Source: Bemisia tabaci
Taxonomy: Eukaryota > Arthropoda > Insecta > Hemiptera > Aleyrodidae
DNA length: 64,000 nucleotides
Assembly: GCF_918797505.1 (NCBI RefSeq)
Contig: NC_092793.1
Span: forward strand, 77,497,912-77,561,911
Direction of reading: 5' to 3'
Shown one piece after another: positions 56,201 to 64,000 of the stretch (position 1 is the first letter of the stretch; each line of letters starts with the position of its first letter). The position numbers and the translations under genes are program-made. The notes under the pieces were generated by a model. It saw nothing but the letters and a program-made list of their open reading frames with translations. It had not been told where the DNA came from and did no database searches.

Positions 56201-59200
56201 TTCAAGATATTTGAAGAATGTTTAAACCTAATTAGAAAAGCTAACATTGCGGTTAAACCGTTTACACTCACCTCATCTATGGTCAGACCATAGCTATTGG
56301 GAACAACTTTGGAGTATTTGAACCTGCAGGGAAGATCATCAATCAAATCCTCAAAATCATACTTGTAAAACTCGTCAATATACTTTTCGAAGGCCTCAGC
56401 GTTTGATTTTATTTCATCCGGAAGTTCGGTCGATTCAGTAGAGGTGAGAGCATTTTTCTTTTTGTCTTTTGATTTCAGCTTTTTCTCTAGCTTCTTTTGT
56501 TTGGCAACTTCAGGGTTGTAATCACAGTCCATCTAGAGTGAAACAAAACAAATTTTAGATTGGGTAAAAAACCAAAGACCATCGGTTTGATTATTGATAC
56601 GTCATATTTTAAAAAAACGTAGATATTAAAACAAAACTATGTATGCGTTACACTGACAGATGGGACATGAAAAAGTGTTTATCATAGTATCGAATTCTAT
56701 TTCTCAGTATCTGGAGCCACATGTTAAATTCAAGAGAAATGAGAGAACATGTATTGTTTGATAAAACAAGCAATGAGAAAGGCACCTTGCATGAGAGTTG
56801 ATAAAACCTATTTCAATTGTGCACTACTTAAATTTTTCAGCAGTTTCAGAGTGTTTCCAAGGCTTTTTCGAAATGAAAAAGCGAACTTAGCCACTTTTGC
56901 GCAGATAAAAGAGGCCTGTGAAGCGATATTTTTTCATACACCTAGAATTACAATGAATAACACTATAAATGCAATGGTTCCATTTTTGAAATGATTTTTG
57001 TCCTCTAACATTGGAAATATTTTTATTACGAATATAGATACATACAATTTTTAGGCCAGAGTTAGGATCTTTAGAGAAACTCTCGCAAAACTTTAAAATT
57101 TTAGGTTACACCATCAAACGCAGAATTTAAAAAATTAACCCAAGGACAGAGGTAAAATTCAAAAAAGAACTTGAAATTTCTTTTCAATGTCTGAATGGGG
57201 TGTCCATGATTTCTTTATTTCCTGATACTTCTACTTTCTTCATTATTTCCTAACTCTAAAATTTTATATGTTCCTGACCTTTGAACATTCTACATACTTT
57301 TTTCCTATTAATTACGCTGACTTCTGCTTAACTTGGGGCAAAATTTCCTTTTCTAGAGGTTCAAATTACAGAAAACAGTACTTGGAAAGTATTTGTGCTC
57401 TCTTGAATGACACCAACTGGAGTTGCTGCGTCGACCCACTGCTCACAATAATACCTGACTTTTTGTATGAATTCCCTGAATTTTCCAGGTCACCCTCAAT
57501 TCCCTGATATTCCAAGTTTTCCAAACTGCCAGAAAATTAGCTAAATTAGTAGTCAAAATAAATGCTCACCACAAAATTTGGATCCTCAGGATCAGCTTCT
57601 TGATTCTCATAGTAACCTGGAAAGATTTTGAAGTCATTGAAACAATGATTGGGAAGAAAATCAAAGCAGTCATTTGCATACATCAAGATCAGCTTTACTA
57701 ATAGCTAACAGTACGATAATGAAATTGCAGGGACGCGTATCTTTTTTGCAATGTTTCAACATTCTGCTTCCATTTCATTTCATTTATCAAAGATGAACAA
57801 ACCAAGGCTATCGCTTGAAATTTTTAAGTAACACTCCTCTCACAGAGAAGTAAATTAACGAAGTTTTCCTGACCTTGAGTATTTTCACATTTGAAAAGTA
57901 AAGAATGAAAGGAAGTTCGCAACACCACGAACAAAGATTCGTATTCCTGCACTTTCACCGTTGAATATGGATGTCATTCTACCTTATTTGTCAGAGTAAA
58001 CTTTCCTTAAACGCAAAGTAAAGTTTGCTTAGTTATCGGGTAATTCATTAAATACATTATGCTCTAAGAATAAAAGAAGGATCTGAGCTTGCATTACAGG
58101 TGGGCGAGGGTTCGTCTAGGGCTACATTTTGTAATGCTAGAATGGACGCACAGCGCCAACTTCTCAAAAATCTAAAATGGATTTCGATTTGACGCCATCA
58201 CTTTTCATCAAAGATTCTTCACATAGGGCTGATTTGAAAAGAGGGAGGAGGGGCAACTAAGCGACACATAATTTTATAGGGGAAACTGTTGTTGTAAACC
58301 AGTATTGCGGGTGTGTTACGAGGGGGTCGAAAATCTAATTTTTGACATTAAGTATTATATGAGCGGTACCTAGAGGTCGCAGATGAAGGTGATACTGTCA
58401 AAATAGATGAATCTAAAACTACCCTGATTTGTTTAAAAACAAAAATAAGCTTGAGAGGGTACAGGTTTCAGACAATTCATAAAAAAAAAAAAAAATGCAA
58501 AAAAAAAATGCGATAAAAGAAGTCTTACTGTAATCAAAATCATCATCCTCAAAAACAGGCTTCTCTGTATCTTCATCATTGTAGAAATCGTTATTGAATA
58601 CCTCTTCCATTTTCTGGTCAAACTTGGTAGAATCAAAGTCATCATCCATTAACTCATCCTGAAGGGGACATAAATATCAACTGTAAGTACAGATTGTAAA
58701 AAATATATCATTAGACCTAGAATGAAATATTGGCACACGTCAGTTCAGAACGGTAAGCTAAACATACCTACGTTCTAAATTTTAAAATTTACATGTTATA
58801 GTACCTGAGCAGTAACTCGTTCATATTGTAGAAAGCACAATTTTTCATTGCAATGAGCCAGTTCGGCTGAATTTTTTTATTACATATTATGAAAGTCCTT
58901 GGTGAAATGAGTATACAGAATTTTTTTCAGATTTTTTTGAGCCCTCTGGCTCTGAGAAATCTTACTTCAAAAACGCGAAAAATTGAAGGTCTCTGAAACG
59001 CTGTTTGAATCGCGCGGGCTGAGAGCTGACGTCACACTTTAGGTGGTGACCACCCTTGGTTTATTCCGAGTTAGTCCGAACAATATGGCTGCTGCTCGGT
59101 TTGTTTATTTAGCGAAAGTTTCTAGCTGCACATTGTGATTTAGTGGTAAAATTTGACGAGAAATTTGTTGAAACATTTGGTTTCGTCACAAATTAACTCT

Positions 59201-62200
59201 TTCTTGATGAAACAAGGCGTTAAAGTTCGCGAAATTTATTCACCGGGCGACCGCGAGTGAGCATCGGCTATCGGGAACGACGGGCTCGTAAACAAACGAA
59301 GATTGATAACAGGAAGGATCCAAACAACTCGGAATCTTTTAATTTTCTTTACCTTTAAACCATTTCTGACTTCTACAAAGCATCTGACAATCAGTTTTAT
59401 CGTATTTTACAACCTGGAGCTAGAGTCTATCGGCTCATTGTGATGTGTATTCAGAGCATTCTGAAACAGAAAGTCAGTTCTCATAAGTTCACACCCAGAC
59501 ATTCTTTTCTTGGATCATTCGCTTTTCATTTTCGCCTCAAATCAAGTGTTTTGTAGTTTCCTTATCTGAAGTATGTGGTTTTGAATTCATACAAGAGTTT
59601 GAAGTTCACCTTTTTTTAGCATTAAAGCCTGTTGAGCCCTCAAACTTTACCGATATGATTACCTACAGTTCAAGGTTCCTCTGGTCCGTACCAAGTGATT
59701 ACACATCAAAGATGTGTCTTGTGGTTCTTCAAATTAACAGTTCAGAAGTAAATTAGAGACTTCAGTAACTTAATCCACTCCTACCCTTTCCTTCAGTGTT
59801 TGTTCGTGTCTGTTCTTTATGCGTTACCACTCTAGTGCATACACCGGTAATGTAGGTTAGTTAGGTATTATCGCATATTTTCTACTAGCAGTACCTTCTC
59901 TTAAGCGTTGTAATTTAGCAAAGAAATTCCACCAGTTGCAGAAAATTGTGTGCGTAATGAATAAGTGAATATGAATACCTCCTTTTGGTGACTCAAAGTT
60001 TCTCAGATCCGTCTCAAGGAGGTTTTGCATGTAGGTGCATGATCAGTTTTGCCAGATGAAATTACTGCTCTTGCAGCTTCAAATTTATACTTTGATCTCT
60101 GATTCACTAATAAATGACACTTTATGGTGTCATTTATATTTAATCAGTTCAAAGCTAATTCGACAATGAATCATCAAAGGTCCGATGGAGGAAGGAATTT
60201 TCCGGTGAGTGCCACGGCTGAATCAACATTCCAACTAGACTTGCGAAGGTATCAACCCAAACAGATTCATGAGGAAGTGATACCTATATGGTAAGTGGTA
60301 ATTCTATTAAGGCTCTTTCATTTCTTAGGTGCGGTGTGCATTATAAATTTCTAAATCTGCTCATCTGCAGTCATATACTTGAAGAGGAGTACAACATGAA
60401 ATGTAGGTGAAGTAACGAAATCGTGGGAATGAGGTAATCCTACAGCTTCTCTCCACTGAGACACGGATGAAGTAATCTGAAAGCCTTAAGCTGGAAGTTG
60501 CTGATGATGGAGGTTCCATGGTGTTTTTCCTGCCTTGAAAGATAAGGTTGTGGTGCAGGCCTTAAGCACTATGGAAAATTTGAAATATTGTGATTTTAAA
60601 CGCAGGCTACACTTCATCTAAGAATATGGAAATCGGTCTCTAGTGCTTTCTCCGATAACTTTCAGAGTTTTTATTTTCATATTTAAGAGACAATTATGAG
60701 ATGATTATCCTACTATTCCTGGTATTTCTGATTGAGAGTCAACTTGTTCACTTGATGCATTCACTTTCCTTTCAAAGAATGAAATATTAGAGGTGACTCT
60801 CAAACACTGCAACCGAGAAAGGGCCTTTTTGCATCCAGTGACTCAATTACGTATTGACTACGGTGTTCAAAACTTCTACTTTAAGTTTAGATTTTAAATG
60901 GAAAACAAGTCGACTTACTGCTCTACATATTCACAAAATTTTCTGCACGTAGAAGATATAAATATCGCACACATTTCAGAAATTTTGTCGAATAATTTTT
61001 CCATTAGGACATCAAGAGAAGCAATCAGACTAAAACTTAGTGAATGTAGGTAAGTACTTTCTCAGATTAGCCATGCCACTACTTTTCCTCGCTTTTTCAT
61101 TAATCATTATCCACAAAGTTAAACATACTTAATCTAAATGTTGCACTAAACTCGTGTATTTAACCTGATAGTACCTCAGTAATTATAATTATCTTACCTG
61201 TTAAACTGTATGATGCAATGAAAAAAATTTCACTTCGAGACAGATGATCATTTCCTGGTTGATACCTTCGCAAGTCTAGTTGGAATGTTGATTCAGCCGT
61301 GGCACTCACCGGAAAATTCCTTCCTCCATCGGACCTTTGATGATTCATTGTCGAATTAGCTTTGAACTGATTAAATATAAATGACACCATAAAGTGTCAT
61401 TTATTAGTGAATCAGAGATCAAAGTATAAATTTGAAGCTGCAAGAGCAGTAATTTCATCTGGCAAAACTGATCATGCACCTACATGCAAAACCTCCTTGA
61501 GACGGATCTGAGAAACTTTGAGTCACCAAAAGGAGGTATTCATATTCACTTATTCATTACGCACACAATTTTCTGCAACTGGTGGAATTTCTTTGCTAAA
61601 TTACAACGCTTAAGAGAAGGTACTGCTAGTAGAAAATATGCGATAATACCTAACTAACCTACATTACCGGTGTATGCACTAGAGTGGTAACGCATAAAGA
61701 ACAGACACGAACAAACACTGAAGGAAAGGGCAGGAGTGGATTAAGTTACTGTAGTCTCTAATTTACTTCTGAACTGTTAATTTGAAGAACCACAAGACAC
61801 ATCTTTGATGTGTAATCACTTGGTACGGACCAGAGGAACCTTGAACTGTAGGTAATCATATCGGTAAAGTTTGAGGGCTCAACAGGCTTTAATGCTAAAA
61901 AAAGGTGAACTTCAAACTCTTGTATGAATTCAAAACCACATACTTCAGATAAGGAAACTACAAAACACTTGATTTGAGGCGAAAATGAAAAGCGAATGAT
62001 CCAAGAAAAGAATGTCTGGGTGTGAACTTATGAGAACTGACTTTCTGTTTCAGAATGCTCTGAATACACATCACAATGAGCCGATAGACTCTAGCTCCAG
62101 GTTGTAAAATACGATAAAACTGATTGTCAGATGCTTTGTAGAAGTCAGAAATGGTTTAAAGGTAAAGAAAATTAAAAGATTCCGAGTTGTTTGGATCCTT

Positions 62201-63535
62201 CCTGTTATCAATCTTCGTTTGTTTACGAGCCCGTCGTTCCCGATAGCCGATGCTCACTCGCGGTCGCCCGGTGAATAAATTTCGCGAACTTTAACGCCTT
62301 GTTTCATCAAGAAAGAGTTAATTTGTGACGAAACCAAATGTTTCAACAAATTTCTCGTCAAATTTTACCACTAAATCACAATGTGCAGCTAGAAACTTTC
62401 GCTAAATAAACAAACCGAGCAGCAGCCATATTGTTCGGACTAACTCGGAATAAACCAAGGGTGGTCACCTAAAGTGTGACGTCACAAATCGGCGTTCGCG
62501 CCACGGCCCGGATTCAAATAACGTTTTTGAGGGGCACGATTTTAAAATCGCATTTTCTCCCCTTAGCAATTTTTTTCAAAACTTTTTATTGTGCTCATCG
62601 TTTTTCTGGTGAAATTTTACATATAGTGCAATAGCTTTTAAGCCAATCCCTCACCAGCCGAACTGCCTCATTAGAGTAAAAACAAACCATCAGGTCGATC
62701 GGTTTACTAGCATCTGGCAATTTACTGCATCTGGTGCAATGCTTGCGTTTTTCTTACACAAAAAAAGACATACATTCACACTCATAGCTATATATATAAA
62801 ATTGATATTAGTGCTGAGAAGATAACAAAAGTTCGTTCAGAGAAATTGAAATTGAATATTGACTTACTTCAAATGCTAATTTGTCATTTCCAGTGAGCTC
62901 TTTAAGTTTTTTAATTTGCTCAACAAGTTCTTCACGTTTCTTCTTTTTGAGTTCGGCCACTTCTTTCTGCTTTTCTTCGAACTTCTTGAGCTTCCTTTCT
63001 TTCGCTTTTTCTCTCTGGAGCCTGCGTTTTTCTTGCTTATCTTTCTTGCGCCGCATAGAGGACTCAATATCTCGTGGATATCTTTTTAAAAATTCTCTGT
63101 CAGGCTCTTCATATCGGAAGTTATACTTGTATTCAAATTCTTCAGCTTTTTTCAGCTCTTCTTCTTCCTCAGACAGATCTTCCAGTGCCGTTTTATTTGG
63201 CTGGTCGTCCTTCTCCAAGTATCTCTTATTCAGAATATAATCTTTCAAAAATTCTTCAGATTTATCAATGTTGGGATCGGTCCAACAATCGTGCAGATAC
63301 TGCAAATCCTTCTTCGTTTCATTATCTTCAATATCTTCTTTCTGGCCTTTCAACCACTTTCTGAAAGCCTCTTCTTCTCTTTCTTTCTCTTCTTTGTGTT
63401 TTTCTTTCACCTTGAACAAACCTTCACTATCATCCTCTGAGTCTGATGCATCCAAAATTTTCTTGAAATTTTCTTTCAAAACTTTTTGCTCTTCGATATA
63501 AGTTGGAGAAGAGGGCTCTTGGATGTCTGCTTCAT
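53248..63535 (-). CDS. KRI1: KRI1 homolog, ribosome biogenesis protein (5' end outside window)
   Basis: Six minus-strand exons: 62868-63535, 58529-58658, 57570-57616, 56272-56532, 55656-55819 and 53248-54247. They encode 755 residues in one frame. The first begins at codon position 2, so the N-terminus lies beyond the window. Family landmarks in order: EFLKDYILNKRYLEKDD, AEEFEYKYNFRYEEPDREFL, KRYPRDIESSMRRK and a long charged helix; then an acidic exon (DDDFDSTKFDQKMEEVFNND), EDPNFV, YDFEDLIDDLPCRFKYSKVV and ILAADDDELEKWCSIKKVD. The tail ends LEAYGINPKKFKNKLIYGPK. Known role: Kri1 is a nucleolar protein that binds Krr1 and is needed for 40S subunit assembly. The last exon carries an unusually long lysine-tract region. 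The 4.2 kb intron after the first visible exon holds a large fold-back element. Identity is secure. Confidence 0.94.
57840..57966. repeat. Family A MITE remnant in KRI1 intron
   Basis: The right end reads CACTTTCACCGTTGAATAT, as in the family A terminal repeat, and the interior has GGAAGTTCGCAACACCACG. The other terminus is not recognisable. Confidence 0.5.
60124..60294 (+). CDS. Small open frame with splice-donor end in left arm
   Basis: 57 codons starting ATGGTGTCATTT. The first part (MNHQRSDGGRNFPVSATAES then TFQLDLRRYQP) is repeated on the minus strand in the right arm. The left copy continues KQIHEEVIPIW and runs into GTAAGT at 60291, so it could be a real 5' exon ending at 60290. No family was recognised. 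It may be a transposon-encoded or captured gene start, or chance. Confidence 0.35.
   Translation: MVSFIFNQFKANSTMNHQRSDGGRNFPVSATAESTFQLDLRRYQPKQIHEEVIPIW
60898..61053 (+). CDS. Small open frame with splice-donor end in element centre
   Basis: 51 codons (starts MENKSTYCSTYSQNFLHVED) with an in-frame stop just before the ATG and a strong donor (AG then GTAAGT) at 61050. It contains IAHISEILSNNF and REAIRLKLSECR, which look like a folded protein segment rather than noise. No family was recognised. Confidence 0.3.
   Translation: MENKSTYCSTYSQNFLHVEDINIAHISEILSNNFSIRTSREAIRLKLSECR
61160..61390 (-). CDS. Small open frame in right arm, partner of 60124-60294
   Basis: 76 codons on the minus strand. 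The first 43 residues equal those of the left-arm frame; after the arm boundary the sequence becomes GNDHLSRSEIFFIASYSLTG and meets a GGTAAGAT donor-like site. It is the same putative 5' exon in the opposite arm. Function unknown. Confidence 0.3.
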   Translation of the reverse strand: MVSFIFNQFKANSTMNHQRSDGGRNFPVSATAESTFQLDLRRYQPGNDHLSRSEIFFIASYSLTGKIIIITEVLSG

Positions 63536-64000
63536 CTAATATAAAGAAACAGAGTGGAAAGATTATAATTGCATTCGTTATCAATATCCGCTTTTTCATG
63601 CATAACTAAGACAACTTTTGATTGATATGACACTTCGAGGAGGATTGATGCCATGGTAATTCGTTCATATTTTTGAGAGAAAAGCATGATCATAATAAAC
63701 AAACATTTGATCATCTTCAAAGAAAAGGACCTTAGTTTTCAGAGGGAAATTACACAGCAGGGCGATTTTATGAAAAGAAAGCGCCTGACAGAAAATGCTT
63801 TTTACTTTCTCTAAGAATTAGTTGCTAGTAGTTTACATCATTTACAAACTGGCAGTGAGTGCATACTAAGGTACGCTATAATCATACAGCAGTGGAGCAT
63901 AGCTGAGCAAAACTTCAGAACGATTCCATCAGGACTTCATTTCTTGAACTGCTAAATTTTAACCACTGTAACTTCAATTTAGTTGAGCATTACAAGTGCC

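Larger units (their letters stand above)
58853..62671. mobile_element. Large fold-back element with ~1.23 kb near-identical arms in KRI1 intron
   Basis: Arms 59027 to about 60262 and about 61255-62484 are inverted copies. I counted only occasional mismatches, e.g. two near 59760 / 61750. A looser outer repeat (TGAGCCAGTTCGGCTGA at 58854 and its counterpart ending 62671) suggests the true element ends. The arms are GC-richer near TGACGTCACACTTT. Inner ends carry a short open reading frame with GT donor; the ~1 kb centre holds another. No transposase was recognised, so the class is unknown. Confidence 0.88.

Noticed and set aside
62881..63501. Serine/phenylalanine-rich plus-strand frames
   Set aside because: They are antisense shadows of the acidic and lysine-rich KRI1 exon at 62868-63535.

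Overview
This window looks like nuclear DNA of an insect or close arthropod. It is AT-rich, the genes are broken into many small exons with GT/AG introns, and the spaces between exons are full of short inverted-repeat elements. A hemipteran is my best guess, but nothing in the window proves it. Six conserved or recognisable protein genes were assembled exon by exon; in every case the codon phase carries across each splice junction.

Left part (1-15.3 kb, plus strand): a two-exon IMP4 gene (U3 snoRNP / small-subunit processome, Brix domain) is followed by the HMG-box gene HMGXB4. Ten HMGXB4 exons are visible but its N-terminal exon was not found. Middle (17.7-25.3 kb, minus strand): a complete eight-exon misato/MSTO1 gene (547 aa). 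At 32.7-34.3 kb on the plus strand is a two-exon THAP zinc-finger gene (164 aa). At 43.0-50.6 kb on the minus strand is a complete eight-exon mitochondrial 3-ketoacyl-CoA thiolase, ACAA2 type (399 aa, all catalytic residues present). At 53.2-63.5 kb on the minus strand are the last six exons of KRI1 (ribosome biogenesis); its 5' end lies beyond the window. IMP4 and KRI1 both act in pre-rRNA processing. The others have unrelated roles, and there is no sign of an operon or cluster function.

The rest is mobile-element territory. Two structures stand out. One is a 3.8 kb fold-back element inside a KRI1 intron (58.85-62.67 kb), with nearly identical 1.2 kb arms that carry a small spliced-looking coding exon. 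The other is a composite at about 35.5-41.3 kb, built from 130-bp minisatellite units, a dense field of TGTTTCA/ACATTT motifs, a 0.58 kb-armed palindrome, inverted minisatellite units and a CGATTCACGG-core satellite. Around these are at least a dozen MITE-like inverted repeats: a mariner-derived perfect hairpin, a repeat family with at least three copies, a two-copy family, and a tRNA-derived SINE head. They lie in introns or between genes and interrupt no recognised exon.
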